Shown in pieces: positions 13,160 to 26,967 of a stretch of DNA of 64,000 bases. The notes under the pieces are model-generated. The model had not been told where the DNA came from and did no database searches. It was given only the letters and a program-made list of their open reading frames with translations. Source of the DNA: Macrotrachela quadricornifera (lineage: Eukaryota; Rotifera; Eurotatoria; Philodinida; Philodinidae); assembly GCA_022393335.1 (NCBI GenBank), contig JAJEKB010001180.1:69831-133830 (forward strand). The letters are read 5' to 3'. The number at the start of each line of letters is the position of its first letter. The stretch's first letter is position 1. The translations under genes and the position numbers were made by a program.

Positions 13160-14220
13160 TTATTTCTTCTGTTGAATACGTGATCGAATAAGCTCTTCAA
13201 GTTTTTTTGAATCAATAGCAAATTTTCTTATACCATCAGATAATTTATCATGAGCCATTTCATCTTCATTTAACATCCAACGAAATGTTTTTTCATCAAG
13301 TTTTTCATGTTGATTTTTATCTTTTACTTTTTGTGCTATTTGTTCTTTAGTTAAATAAACTTGTAGTTTTTCATTATCTGATATTGTTTGTGATGATAAT
13401 TCATCAAGCAATTTTGGACTTATTGTTAATAAATCACATCCAGTTAGACCAAGAATTTGTTTTGTATTACGAAATGATGCACCCATAATTGAAGTTTTTA
13501 TATTATTTTGTTTATAATAATTATAAATACGTGTAACACTAACCTAAATATAAATAAATAGAAAATTAATCAGGTAAAAAAATGATTTAAATTTCTTACA
13601 ACACCAGGATCTTCTATAATTTCATATTCACGTTTACCCTTTTTTTCAATATACCAATCATAAATTCTTCCAACAAATGGTGAAATAAGTGTCACTTGTG
13701 CATCAGCACATGCTAATGCTTGTGCAAAAGAAAAAATTAATGTCATATTACAATGTATACCATATTTTTCTTCTAATTCTTTTGCTGCTTGTATACCTTC
13801 CCATGTTGATGATAATTTAATTAAAATTCGATCTTTTGATATACCATGTTCTTCATATAATTGAATTAAATGACGTGCTTTATTTATTTGTCCTTCACGA
13901 TCAAATGAAAGTCGTGCATCAACTTCTGTTGATACTCGACCAGGTATAATTTTAAGAATTTCTTCACCAAATGCAACAAATACATTATCCATAACATCAT
14001 CAATTATAGCTTGTTCATCTAATGCTGATGAATCTTTTTCTCGACATTTATCAATAATATTATCAATTATATGATCATATTCTTTCATATTAGCAGCAGC
14101 TAATATTAATGATGGATTTGTTGTTGCATCTGTTGGTTTATATTTTTCTATTGATTGAAAATCACCTGTATCAGTAACAATTGTTGTATACTGACGAAGT
14201 TGTTCAAGAACATTAGCCAT
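13160..14220 (-). CDS. TALDO1: Transaldolase (pentose phosphate pathway)
   Basis: Cytosolic enzyme that moves a dihydroxyacetone unit between sedoheptulose-7-phosphate and glyceraldehyde-3-phosphate. Two exons, 14220-13600 and 13543-13160, are joined by a 56-bp intron (GTAAGA...TTTAG) and encode 334 aa, close to the usual length of about 335. Family blocks are in order: TDTGDF (residues 16-21), DATTNPSL (31-38), STEVDARLS (97-105), [12 protein letters not shown] (132-143, with K135 the Schiff-base lysine), [13 protein letters not shown] (160-172), ISPFVGRI (179-186), and after the intron SIMGASFRN and [12 protein letters not shown] 14220 aligns with the family N-terminus. No sign of decay. 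Confidence 0.97.
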
Positions 14221-15251
14221 GAAAAAGAATAAAAAAATTTTATCTTAAAAATTGAAAAATACAATATCATCATTTGAATACATTTAGAAAAAAATACACT
14301 CATTTTGTTTTGTTTTTTCTTGTTCTCTTTCATATTTCGATTCATTATCGCCTACGCTTCGTTACACATATATTCTATCTCGATCAGAGTTAAACAATTT
14401 TATATTTATATAATATTCACTGAACTTGAGAAAAATAAAAATAGCTACTACACGAATGAATAGTAAATGTTTGTTGCTAAGATATGTCAATAAAAATATA
14501 TAATAAAAGCTTTCATGACCTTCAATGACTCACATATAGCAAACAATTTCACTTTAATGCGTCAGATGTTCTATTGTCCTAGACTAATATTATTTTACAT
14601 TTCTATTCTATTTAATGGAAATGTCTTAAAATAGACAAGACGTTTTTTTTTTCCAATTGATATTTTCATTCTTTTGAAGAAAGAAAAGATTAAAGTATTG
14701 ATTTGTTTTCTTTTATAAATTCATACAAGATATTTCTCCATCGAAAAACAAAAAAAAACCAAAGCACAACTCGAAGATACTACAAGCAACGACGAGTGTG
14801 TGAGAAAAAACAGAGACAGATTTTGTCAGAGAAATAAAGCAAATAAACAGACAAATAATAATAAATATAAAGATCGCAAGACAATAAAACAAAACAAAAA
14901 CAGAACATATGAATCAAATGTACATTTAGTTAATCAAAAATGAGAGAACGAGATCGTACATGCACCAAACAATACTAACAGAACACAAATTTTTTATTTT
15001 ATTTGTTTTTTGATTGCTGCATGTCTATCACTTCTCATTGCACAGCGAAAAACAAAAAGAAAAAGAAAAGAATAAAACATAAAAATTACCAAAATCAAAG
15101 TAAAAATTTTTAAGGCGACAAGAACATCAATAAGAAAACAAAAACGTTTGTGTCCTTTTTTTAATAGTTAACAGAAACACAAAAGAGCTTTTTCATTTCA
15201 ATTCACCGACATAAGCAAAAACATTTAAAAAAAAAGCAAAATATATTGAGA
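14221..15251. other. Transaldolase upstream region and ATF6 3' flank
   Basis: About 1 kb between two genes on the same strand. It is A-rich on the plus strand with no ORF of interest. It should hold the transaldolase promoter and the ATF6 3' UTR; no specific signal could be assigned. Confidence 0.4.
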
Positions 15252-18245
15252 TTAAACAGTTGCTTGAGGAACTGATGCATAATAACGAAATAAATCATGT
15301 CGATAATATGATGGAATATGACTACGTTTTACAAAAACAAGTTTTGTATCTTCTACTTCACAATCAATTTGTATCATTGGTACATGATTAGCTGGTACAT
15401 GGATTGATTCTAAAAAGTAAAAATAATAAAGAATGAATCTTAAATTAATTAATATATACTATTTAAATGTGTAATTGATGCTGGTAAAATTAAAGATAAT
15501 TTGGGTCGTTGTGTTTGATTTGTTACCGTTGCAGGAAGGATAAGATGATCCTAAAAACAATAGAATAATTAATAATAAAAGTTTTTTCAATTAAAATAAT
15601 AAGAAAAAAAAAATCAAATTATTTACTCGTTTAAATGATACAAAATAAAGTGTATCGTTTTTACGATCAATTGCATGAATAAATTCCTCATAATTAGGTT
15701 CATATCCTTTATATGGTTGAAGTTGACCTTTAGTTACTGATTGTGTTCTAAATAGAATATATTATTTTTTCAAATAAAATTTTCATTTTTGAAATCAATA
15801 ACAAACTTTGATGATCGTCGATTAAGTACTGCAACTTTTCGTGGTGTATGATGTTGTTGTTGTTGTTCATTAGAATCTTCTACATTTGCTAGATTTGGAT
15901 TTCTTGGAATGCTAATTGAATTTGAATCTGTTATTGTAATTGGTCTATTATTATCAATATCATCTTGTTTTCGATAATGATCTTGAACCCAGGAATGAAG
16001 TTCTTGATTAATTCTATAAAATAAAAAAAAAGAGTATCAACCGTGTATTTTAATGTTTAATGAGAATAAATTTTAAAATAGTTCTTTTTACATAGAACGA
16101 GATTCAGATTATGTTTCTAAAGATTCTAAATGTGTGATGATTTCTTCTTCAATCTATTAAATAGAATAAATAATTCTAAATTTATTTACCGTTGTGAATG
16201 TGTTTTATTAATATAAGCCACACATTGTAAAAATGGATAGGTTGGAATAAATGAAGGATTGTTAGTTCTACTTCCACTTGAACTATCATCATTAGCTACA
16301 TACGAATTATCATTATTACTATGACGAGCACTAAGAATTGTTCGACCACGAACAATTGTTCTTTCATTATCATAACCAGAATGACCATTATATAAAGCAA
16401 TCGAATTTGATGGGTCATTTGAAGTTGATGAAAGAGATCTAAAATATATAATGATAGGAAATAAATATATTATATTAATTAACTTACTTAAGTGTGAACA
16501 TATTAAAAACAACTAAGAGAACAATACCCATAAGTATTAATGGTTTTCTAGTACGTGGTGATGGAATTCCATTCCCAATTTTATATGTTTTTAAAAGTTC
16601 ATTCTATAAAAAAGAAGACATTTTTTTTTATTATTTGAAATAAATCTCTTTATTCTTTTCAAACCTCCATTTCTAATGTGTGAATATGTGTAAGTAATTT
16701 TGTATTTTCACTTTTTAAGCGTTCATTTTCATCTGAGAGTTCTTTTACTTTGACTTCAAGATTTTCCATTAACTAAAACAACGAAAAATATTTTATAATG
16801 AAAACTAAAAACAAAAGGAAACAAACTTGTTTTCGTCGTTTACGTGAAAGTGATGCTGATTCACGATTTTTTATCATACGAAGATGTTTTTTTAATGCTT
16901 CTTCCTATTTAATTATATATATATAAATATTGTTTGAAAAATTAAAAAAAAAGTTATTAATATACTTACACTAACATTTCCATATTGAACTTTAAGTTGA
17001 TCAAGTGTTAATGTTGTTAATTCAGATGTTTGTATAGGTAATTGTTGATGATTTGTTGAACTTTCTGAACGACGTCTTTTAGCTGGTGGTGATGCCATTG
17101 AATTATTACCATTTAACGTTTTTATAAATGTTCCTGTCGTTAATGATTGATTATCAGTATTAGTATTATTTGGATAAACTGTAGTAATACGTTTAATATT
17201 TGTTGGTGTAATTGGTTCAGTTTCTAAAATAAAAGTAACAAGAAAATTTAAATATTTGTTTCTTTTTTTTCCTTTGATTATTTAATCAAACCTGTTTTTA
17301 CGATAGTAATCGGTGTTGCTGTTGTTGTTAATGGCATTTTGATTACAGGTACTTTAGAAACAGTAATCGGTTTTGCTGTTGTAATTATAGTTATATTTTG
17401 TGGTGGTGTTGTATTGATAACTGGTTCGATTTTAACACATTTTGCTCCAGTTGATGCCGTACCGCCATAGGATTGAAGTTTAACACAGTTAGTTATTTGT
17501 TGTTGAGGAAAATTTGTTGGTGATGTTATTATGGGTTTTGGTAAAAGTATTGGTCGTTGAGTTGATATTGGAGGTGGAGATGGAATAATATTTGATGATG
17601 GAGGAGGTGATGGATATGGATTTTGAATTGCTGAAGGTGAAAGTGATGGCTATGAAAAAATAAATACATAAATTTTTTTTTAATTATAAATTTTTTAAAA
17701 TAAATTTACAGTTTGTTGTATAATGTCTGAATTTTGTTGATCAGATGATTCAAATACAGCAAGTAAATCATCAAGTGTTGAATTGTCTGAATCAGTTAAA
17801 CCATCAGTAAGTAATAATGAATTCTAAAAGAAAAACAAGACAATAGTAGAAATAAAATTTTCTTTTTGATTTTTACTTGATCGTTAATTAATGCATTAAA
17901 ATCATAATGTTCACCATTTGGATCATTTGAAAGTGGACTATCCAGACTCCATGGCCACATATCTATTATTAAAAATCAATATTCAATTGTTATTTATTTC
18001 TTTTTAAATATTTTTATACCAAAATTATTATTTAATCCTGACATAATTGGTGGTGTATCTGATATTCGACTATCTGTATCATTTTCAGTTGTTGGCGATG
18101 TCTAATAAAATGAAAGAAATATTTTATATAAAAAAAAAAAAACAAATAAAATCATTCTTCATACATTATTATTTGAAATTGTGTCAAATCCGCCAAACAA
18201 TGAATCGTAATCAATACCATTTATTGGAATATCTACACTACTCAT
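15252..18245 (-). CDS. ATF6: ATF6-like ER-membrane bZIP transcription factor, 14 exons
   Basis: ER-stress sensor whose cytosolic bZIP part is released by proteolysis. Exons: 18245-18165, 18101-18020, 17962-17877, 17823-17710, 17649-17292, 17223-16970, 16904-16827, 16772-16665, 16603-16488, 16438-16190, 16013-15807, 15747-15627, 15550-15460, 15409-15252. They total 2103 nt, 700 aa, with consistent phases. Order: acidic then Pro/Ser/Thr-rich activation region (1-325), basic region with MIKNRESASLSRKRRK (about 335-350), leucine zipper (352-387), transmembrane helix (about 408-424), lumenal domain. Two lumenal cysteines, C498 (FLQCVAYIN) and C665 (IQIDCEVEDT), sit where human C467 and C618 would. 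NQELHSWVQ and LYFVSFKRDHLILPA also match the ATF6 lumenal domain. R458-T-I-L is a possible S1P (RxxL) site, placed where vertebrates have RHLL. Confidence 0.95.
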
Positions 18246-21200
18246 GATTGATTTTATTTTAATTTTGGAATATAATCATTTATTAAATTAATAATGAACT
18301 ATATTTAAATAGATAAAATAATAACATCTGAAAATATTTTTCTTCGTTTTATTTTATTTTTACAATAGATCAATTGTTTTATTTTTAGAAAATTATAAAT
18401 GGTATGTAGAAATTCGGAACCTGGAAAATGTAGTATTTTTAATCAAAAAAAGTACGTTATAGTTTACAATGGAAATGGAATAGTTTAAACCAATCGAGGA
18501 ACGACAAACCTCCACGTCAGTTTGCAAAAGTACAAAGAACGATTGGAAAAAAAGGAAGGAAAGAAAAAGCTAAGCACGCAGAACGACAGTTAATGAATCA
18601 TAAAAAAAAGTGAACGTCATACATTGTGTTCTGTAGACCTTCATTTAATCGTTTTAGAATGACATAAAAAGATGGCGTTCATATATTTGAAATATTATTA
18701 GTTGTTCTTTTTTTATTTTTATAAAATATTAATTGAAACTTTTTAGTGTAAAAAAAAAGAAATTGTATTTACTTTAATACTCATGATTTTCTATTTTTCA
18801 TTTTTTGATGATGTGGAAATTTATCAAAATATTGTGCGTACTTTTATATGAAAAAAAATTTTTTTTGAAGAATAACAACTGACTTAATTTATTTTGTATT
18901 TAGTAATAAAAATGTTCTAATTGACCAAATTACTTTGATAAAGACTACATATGATTAGAAATAAAAATATGAAAAAATAGCTTTAGATATGTACAGTACA
19001 TGAATGTACTTATTGTATTGATTTCTCTTTATAAATATATATTGTTACGTTTAACTAAAAAACACCAGTGCGTAAATTTTTCTCGCATTCTTTTTTCAGA
19101 AATTCAAGATAATTTCTTTATCTAAGTTAAAAAGAAAAACTAATAACAAATTATGACTATATACAGAATCACAATAAGTAACACTGGAGTTTTTGGTTGT
19201 AACCCAGTGCCATCTAACATGTATTATATCATGTCTGGGAAACTAATCGAAAATAAATATAAGAAATATTAATAATTCTTTATCCAATGGTGGAACTACT
19301 TTTATCATATTGGCTTATTAGATGTATGTCTTCAATGGAATGATGTCAAAGCTGTAGGCTTTTCTTTTCTTTTCTTTATTGACAAATGTCACCCAGCCGG
19401 AAATTATAGCAAAGTTGGATAAAATTGTGTTTAGTTGAGCCGTTATTTCATTCATCTTATATCATAAATGAAACTCGAAGTAATCAACAATATTCTCGCT
19501 TGAAAAACAACTGAACGTGTTTTGTCATACTGTAAGTTTAAAAAACTCATATAGTTTTTTTGTTGTTTATGATTTGTTATACGACTAATAAAGTTTGAAG
19601 ACTCTACTGTAAATTTATGAAATAAAAGTTATTTTTTCTTGATGTATTATATATAATAAGAGCGAGGTATAGTAAAAATATTTTACAATTTGCTTTTTTT
19701 ATACACTTAAGTACTGTAGAGGTGCTTAATTTAAGTTTGTATTGCAAAATGAAGATAGACTTGCTGTGTAAACGAAGATGAATATTCGTTGTAGCTTTTT
19801 AGGAACAATTGATGTCCTTTACCATGACGCTAATATTGACGATTGGTTACCCGTACAGAAATGTCTTTGATTAATCAATATTTGAGCGTGAATTGGTAGT
19901 CTTAGTCATAGAAATGTTTTCTTAATATGTGTGAATATGGGCGTTAACATAGTATGATAACCTTGTACGCCGAACATAGATAAAGCTAAATGATTATTAA
20001 TTGTACTTTGAACTACTTCTTTGCACTTTGTTCTATTCAGAAAACCTTCGTATAGTTATTTTTATCCGATGATCTATAATGTTCGAATATGCTAGTTTTT
20101 CTTAGTAGCCGACGCTAATTAAATTAGAAGATGGACTTGATTCTTAAAGTTGTCTACAAGTATGCAAAGATTCAACAGAATTATCTGGAAGAAATTTAGA
20201 AAAAAAGGGAATTTATTGTGTATACAAAGTCAACATGAATTAGCTTTTTAATGAAGTGTACTACGCATACATACGTTACGACACTACTATAAAGGTTACA
20301 TGATGTGTCTAAAGCTGTTATCATTCTAGTAATATTTTTCTATACTAACAGCATTTCATACGATTTGAATTCAGAAGAATGATAAGGTTATATGATTTAT
20401 TCAACTTTTGTTTTTTTCTTGGGAATAAAAAAGTTTCTTTTGAACTCTTCTCATAATGCCAAAATAATTCGATATTTTCCATCAGTTTTGTAAAAATTTA
20501 TTTAATCTTCAAGTTATTCAGAAAATAATCGTCTACTTAAAGATCAAAACATAACAATCATTATAGATAAATGGAAAAAGCTAGCAATGTACTGCAGTCG
20601 CATGGCCTATTTGATACGACTTTTGAATTTATTTCTTCCGCAATTGCCACTCTCACCTATGCGAATCATATCAAATTCGAATAACTGTCAATGAAAACTT
20701 GACTAGTTTTTTTTTGAAAATGCATATTATGTGCGAAAAAATAGTTTGGTTTCCTTAAAAGTCATCTAATTTTCGAAAAGTTATATAAAAATATGGTAAG
20801 TTAAAACGCAGCTCCAATAATCATATGTTTTTCCATCACACTGTGATACTATTAAAAACTTTTCGTCCTTTTCTGAATGAAGTTCATAGTTAAAAGTTCT
20901 TTTTTTTCAATTTTTCAAGTTTTTTTTAACCTACCATCAATTACTTTGTGTATGAACATTTCGCATGACTCTAGTGTTCAAGCATGCAAGTTCTAGCTTC
21001 GTACATTTTCTGAGAAGAAGATTCTACTTCTATTAAGACAATACACGGTTGAAGATAACGTATAGTGCAAGGCATGAGTACGCGTCACATTAGCGATTAG
21101 AATGTTTGTATTGTAATAACGCTTTATACTATTCATTTTTAGTATTTTTGTGTTAAAAGATGTGTTTGGACAAGTTCATTAATACTATATGACAACAGAT

Positions 21201-21640
21201 TTTCTTGATACTTAATGAATGAGAGATAATTTTGAGTTGTTACTGATTTTAGAAGTATACGTAGCCGATTATTCGTAAAATCTCATTAAAATGACTTAAT
21301 CAACATCCGATGTTCTATTATAGTGCCCAGAATAGATTTGTTTATTATTTCTTTTGGATAATACTTTTATGCTACGTAAAATGTGTATATTCTCAATGCA
21401 TAATTTAAAATATTTAATAAACTTATTGGATGCTTAATTAAATGAGTATTTTTCAATAATATAAAGCTTTTACTAAGTTTGATAATTAATGTGCAAGTAA
21501 GATATATTTCTTTCTAAATTAATAAATCGAAGTTACAGTTATAAAATGAATTCGATAAGTAAAAATTATTATGTACAAGTAATTTATAAAGAAGACAAGA
21601 GATGAAAACCAAAGATAAGATGAAAATTTTGTAGATGGTA
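18246..21640. other. Gene-poor stretch, start of the transposon-rich block
   Basis: AT-rich sequence without a convincing gene. The first few hundred bases should include the ATF6 promoter. A possible small inverted-repeat pair, AAAAACACCAGTG (19057-19069) against CACTGGAGTTTTT (19182-19194), is noted but weak. Nothing else recognised. Confidence 0.4.
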
Positions 21641-21689
21641 GTGCGATGTATATGTTTTCTCTTTCTTGCTTTCATTTTGTCAAAGTTGA

Positions 21690-22410
21690 AGAGAAAATCG
21701 TCTTTAGAAAATGTGGACCTTATTTTTGAAAAAATGAGACATAATGAAGAAAGAACTTTCACAATATTTTCAAAACGAATGGTTGAAAATTCTAGAATCA
21801 TGGTATGAAAAATGTAAGATGTTTACACCAATTATGAGCAATTCATTGTAAGCAATGAATCAAGTCATCAAAATGAACACATTTCAGGAGCAGCATACAC
21901 TATCAAGATTTCTTACAATTGAGGATGATATTGTAAACGAATGGTCCATGTTTCGTAATCAAGATCAAACGAATTCTTTTGTATTTTCTACAGAATTAAC
22001 AATTATATTGAAGAAATGGACTGATACATGTTATTTTGCAAAAACATCAAAATTAGTGTTACAATTACTATGTAAAACTAAAGATTTTACCGACTACTAT
22101 ATACTAATTCGCAAAACAAAAAATGTTACAAAATGAATGTTATTTGATCAATTTAAAGAACTTCAATTTAGAATATGAAAAGTGACTTTGCTACACGCTA
22201 GATTAGAAAGAAAAAAAAGAGTTTGCAGTGGTTCAAAGTTTTTTAAAGAATATATTTGCAATTATGCGAATCTCCAGCAGCAAAGATGTACCTTTGGATG
22301 AAAAAAGAAAATAACGACGACTAGGAAAAGCAATAAAAACTTTTTTAATTCAATAATCGTTCAATTAAATTTCTATTTATACATTTCGGTATTTTTACTT
22401 TACAAATATA
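21690..22410 (+). pseudogene. MULE transposase relic, copy B
   Basis: Broken 3' half of the same transposase found at 46.6-48.0 kb. Matching pieces in order: QNEWLKI...SWYEK (about 21750-21810), then QVIK...EQHTLSRFL and VNEWSMFRNQDQTN (21855-21985), then LKKWTDTCYFAK and KDFTDYYI (22000-22110), then a frameshifted, partly deleted SWIM tail (22233-22315). Homology runs past the coding end through CATTTCGGTATTTTTACTTTAC at 22382-22403. A stop and several frame changes make it non-functional. The N-terminal half, including the DDE core, is absent. Confidence 0.75.
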
Positions 22411-25367
22411 TTGAGTAGCTACCTAATTCCAGTCTGATAAATGATAATTTCAAATTTCACAGTAGCGCAAGCGAGACAAAAGCAAAAGTTTCTACGAACG
22501 ATTAATTATGTTTTCAATTCAAACTTTTATATAAGTTTGGTAAAATGGCAACCGATAAAGTTTTGCTATAATCATAATTTATAATTTATAATTATAACTA
22601 AACTTAATCCTTTGTCATTTTGCCTGAATTATGGGGAAGCACCTATGTAAATTATTCATTATAATTATGGCGCAAGTTTACCTTTTGTTGTTTTGCTATA
22701 ATAAGATGCGGACATAGTTTTTTTTTCATGAACTTTCTAAGTAATATTACGCAATTGGAGTTTCATTTATATTCGAATTCGAAGTAGAGAACTCATGTAA
22801 AAATTATATATTTACCTGTCAATTTTAAATATTTTACCTAGAAAATTAAACTTTTTTATTTAGAATTTAATAAAAAAATTAGGAAATAATTTTCGTCATT
22901 TAGATTTATCTTTAGTAAATTACTTAGCACTTAAATTGCTGCTTTTCTTTTTTAACTTCATTACATGCTACCAGATTGATATAGATTCAGGTTGTAATTA
23001 ATTCTAATTCATATGTAAATGTTCTTTATAAAACTTCAATAGAGCATCGAATCATACACCGTTCTCTTTTGAGCAATAATTATAAATCGGTAATATATGC
23101 TTTCATTCTGATTACTATTCAAATCTGGTTGAAGTAATTTATGAAAGTAATTTCCATTTATAAGATTTATACAAAATATTATTAATATAGTAGGATACAA
23201 AAATAATTGCCGTTTAGCATGCAAACTTTGTTTAAGACTGTTTCTTACGTTCTTTGAATGATTGTTTGAGAGTTATTTGTAAACGTTAGATATGAATCCC
23301 ATGCATCGATTGAGACTGGTATTGCTCTAAAAATATGACATAGCTTTGTAAAAATGTCTCATAATACAAGCGCTAGTTGGATGTGAATTGATTGATTGAT
23401 CATCTTACATTATCCGACTACTAATTATTACGATGACGCTTGAAACTACTAGAATGATGAATACATTTGCTCATACTACGTATTATAAAATTTTCAAGAT
23501 CTAGGAGTGAGATATACTGAGACTAACAAAGTGAATCATCATCCCTGTGTAGGCGAAATCATTGTCTGATTGTCAGATAGCACGACTCTCAGGCTAGTGG
23601 AATAGTTCTACCAGGTCATTTAACGGATTGTTACGAATGTAAAACTTACAGATATTGATGAATTGAAAAGATTCTAACATGAGGAATGAGGTAAAATTTA
23701 TGCGTAACCTGTAAGTTGTTTAAGAGCTTCCAAGAAAGTCAAACTTTTGTCTTTTATAAACTCGAAGAAAGAGTGGAACTTTTAGTGATTACTGTATTTG
23801 TAGAGTATAATGCCTGAGTAATAAAGCAACATTAAAAATTTTTAATAACTCACAAATCCATTGAGGAGAACTATGACAAGTCTAACGACAATTATTTTTA
23901 CACCTTACTATAAATCAAGAAAAGATAAGTTTATTGTTTTTTAAACTTATCGTAGAGTTTTCTTTATTTATCACTAATTATATCTAGAGGAAGAGAACAA
24001 GATTATTCTGATATTTTAGGTCATTTTCATCTATTTCTAGTCATTCAAATGCTTTAGGAAAGGTTTTTTTCTCGATATAAATCATCTGTATATCTTTATC
24101 ATTTAATTAACGATGAACGATTTCACTTTTTTCATTCAGAACTTTACATGAGCTTTTTTTCTATCTTTCTCTTGTCCATTAAGCGACAATTTGTTTTCAA
24201 TATGACTTCTAGGTTGATAAAAAGTGTTAATATTACCATGTATTCCAACTTAACAAGCTTTTGTTTGTTAAACACGTAGAAATGACATTGTACGTAGCAT
24301 TTGAGTGAAAAAGATTCATATTTTCTTTCACATGTCATTTATTTTGTTCATCATTGGCAATTTATATACTATAAAAAATATTGATCAAGTCTTGTTTCAA
24401 TCGACATTGATTGAAATTATTTCTTCTAAAATAATTCACTCTTATAGATCATCAAAGCAAATAAGTCGGATAATACATTTTATTCATAAACGTATGTGAA
24501 TTGAACATATCTTATGAGAATCGACCAGAAATCATAGAAAATAAAGTATTGAGTGATAGTATTTTCTCAAGTTTTAGTAAATGTTATATTATCTAATTGG
24601 TAGCCATATCTTCGTTTAAATGATATTCGAGACGACGTATTCATTTTATATTGATTATTAATTTTGAGTCTACATATAATATCAATACCATTTCTTTCTA
24701 TTTGACATAACTTAAGTTATTAGTCAAATTTTGTATCAATTCTTTAATAATCATTAAAATTGTAGGTCTGTGATAATTTTTAAAACTGAAGACTTTATCT
24801 TCTTGACTATGTTGATCAATATTGATCCAGTTGTAAACGAGAACAAATTATCAAAACTCAAAAGTTATGGAATATGTCAGTTTTCATGCAGACGTTACAG
24901 GTAAAACTTTTATAATGTATGGCTAGCTTGCTTCTTTTATACAATTAAGTTCATAGAAATACGATTATAATGAACTATCATAGACTTGCTACATGTAAAT
25001 TAAAATTAGAACACTCTACAATTCCTCTAAGGGAAAATCTAGTTTTCATTTTTCCTACAGAGTAATTTTAAATTCCCCTAAACAACATTAAGTATACTAT
25101 TCAGTTAATTTTTTTACAGATTTTTTTTATAGCGGCATAAATCTTGCATCCTACCAATACTTTATAAAAAACAAGAGGAAAAAGGAAACATACAGTTTTT
25201 GTCCGAAGAAAACTAAAATTGGCTGTCACACTAATACTATAAATTCTACAAACTTATATATTATCGAAATAGATTGAAAAAAAACAGGAAGTTCGATTGT
25301 TTACAGAGATTTTTATTCAATTGCTTCAATACATGCATCAGAAAACAAGAAAGCATTAAAAAATAGT
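22411..25367. other. Gene-poor stretch
   Basis: AT-rich, no convincing gene. The piece 22801-22945 is alignable with 53495-53635 (CCTAGAAAAYTAAA...TTACTTAGCASTTAAAT) and probably belongs to the 3' end of MULE copy B. The rest is unrecognised. Confidence 0.4.
22801..22945 (+). repeat. Direct repeat with 53495-53635, likely MULE 3' end (copy B)
   Basis: Shared blocks include TATTTAC near the start, then ACCTAGAAAA, then AATTTACTTAGCA near the end, in the same order and orientation as at 53495-53635. Both pieces lie 3' of a MULE relic, so they are read as the terminal part of that element. Confidence 0.55.
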
Positions 25368-26353
25368 TAGGGATGTAACAATACCAATACGGTATTGAGG
25401 TATTGGTATTGTTATATGCCTAAAAATAGTGTATTCTATTTGCATAGTATCTAATAATAATATGACTCTGTCCAATTAAGTAGGCACATAAAAAAAGAAA
25501 TGATCAAAATTCATTAAATGTTGTTTTTGCTTTTTGTTCATTTTTTCACATGTCTACGCATATGAGAAATGTATTTTTCCATTTTCGCACATGATGGAGT
25601 ATTTGAATTTGCGACAAATTCATTTTAAATAGCAAAAAGAAATTGAAGAATATAATTTAATAGAGGTATAAAGATTATACCTTTAATATCCTTTATATTT
25701 CTATCAAATTATTTTCTTCAAATTCTCGTTTGCTATTTTAAATGAATCTTCCGTAAATTCAAATACCTTATCACCTCCATTTTTAGTAATTCTCTCATGA
25801 TTTTTATTATGTTTTGCAAGTTACTTCCACTTTTCTGTTTCTCAGCAAAAATTAAAAATTTAGTTGCAAGGGTACCCAGGTAGCAGGTTTGTGAGAAATC
25901 TTTTGACCTGATGCTATCGAAAACACTTGATTTTTTCAATGAAATATGGTCATCTAATTTTGTTCTGTAGAAAACGACTTATTTATGTTGGGTAGATTGT
26001 ACGATCATCCTGATTTTTGATTATTCAAGCGACCCTGTTTGTCACCATTACATTGCATCTGTTACGGGCATGCCATTTACATGCTTTCACATTGCTTCAA
26101 TTGTTCTTGTCTGTATTCTCTCTATTCGTCTTTTACATTTTCTTTTTCTCCTTGTTCTGTTTTGGTTCTCTTCCTCTTATAATTTTGGGTCTGTGATTCG
26201 TGTCAGTAGTCGCATGAAGGTGAGTCGAATAAAATGAATTCTAATACCATCCTATCCGATTTCTTTCAAGTATTATAAAACCGTTATCAATATTGACACA
26301 TGTGAAACATGTACCCTTGTAATCAGAGTAAATGCGAAATTTTACATCCCCTA
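25368..26353. mobile_element. hAT-like non-autonomous element (tentative)
   Basis: The left end TAGGGATGTAAC and the reverse complement of the right end TAGGGGATGTAAA form short inverted termini, with AATAGT mirrored just outside. The left subterminal part is a short palindromic array (ACCAATACGGTATTGAGGTATTGG), a style common in hAT elements. No clean 8-bp duplication is seen and no transposase is recognised. A 68-codon minus-strand frame at 25939-25733 has no clear homology by eye. Confidence 0.45.
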
Positions 26354-26967
26354 CTATTGTGAATGTATAATTTCATCATCATATGTGTTGAAAGACGATT
26401 ATTGATGAACAAACGCGTTGGTCTACATATATGTTGAATTTGAAAGTTGAATTTAACTATTCAACTTGTTAGCGATTATGAATGTGCTCGCTACTGTCTC
26501 TTTTTCTCCTCTGTTATGCATCACTTTTAAAGACATTCTTTCTCCTTTCTATTCATACAATGTTTTGTGCGCCTTCGTTGCATATTCTGTTTTTTGAGAA
26601 AGACTGTTATCTTTGATACCATTCTTTCTCTCTCTGTTTTGTTTTCTTATATGATAGTGTGTTTTGTTTGTTTTGGAGTCAGTTCCTCCTCGTTTGTTTA
26701 TCGATTCTTTTCTTGTTCTTTTTTGTTTTTCCAAATACATTCATTACAGTGCAGTTTCTCTCTCCCTCTGTAGACAGGGTTTAGTTCATTTCTCAGAGAG
26801 AGCTCACACAACTATTCTAGTTTTGAAGAACTTAAGCTCTTGCGCTTGAAGGGAACATAAGTGAGGGTGATGACGGAACTCTCCGAAGGAAGGGTAAGGA
26901 TGTAAGGACAACTCTCTGATGGGAGAATGAGCATAGAACTCTTTGTGAAATAGTTGAGTACTAGAAT
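26354..26967. other. Intergenic, no gene seen
   Basis: Pyrimidine-rich on the plus strand (many TTCT and CTCT runs at 26480-26800), which explains the short ORFs here. No gene or named element supported. Confidence 0.4.

Noticed and set aside
19057..19194. Possible 140-bp MITE with AAAAACWCCAGTG ends
   Set aside because: Only 12 of 13 bases inverted, no arm extension or target duplication; could be chance.
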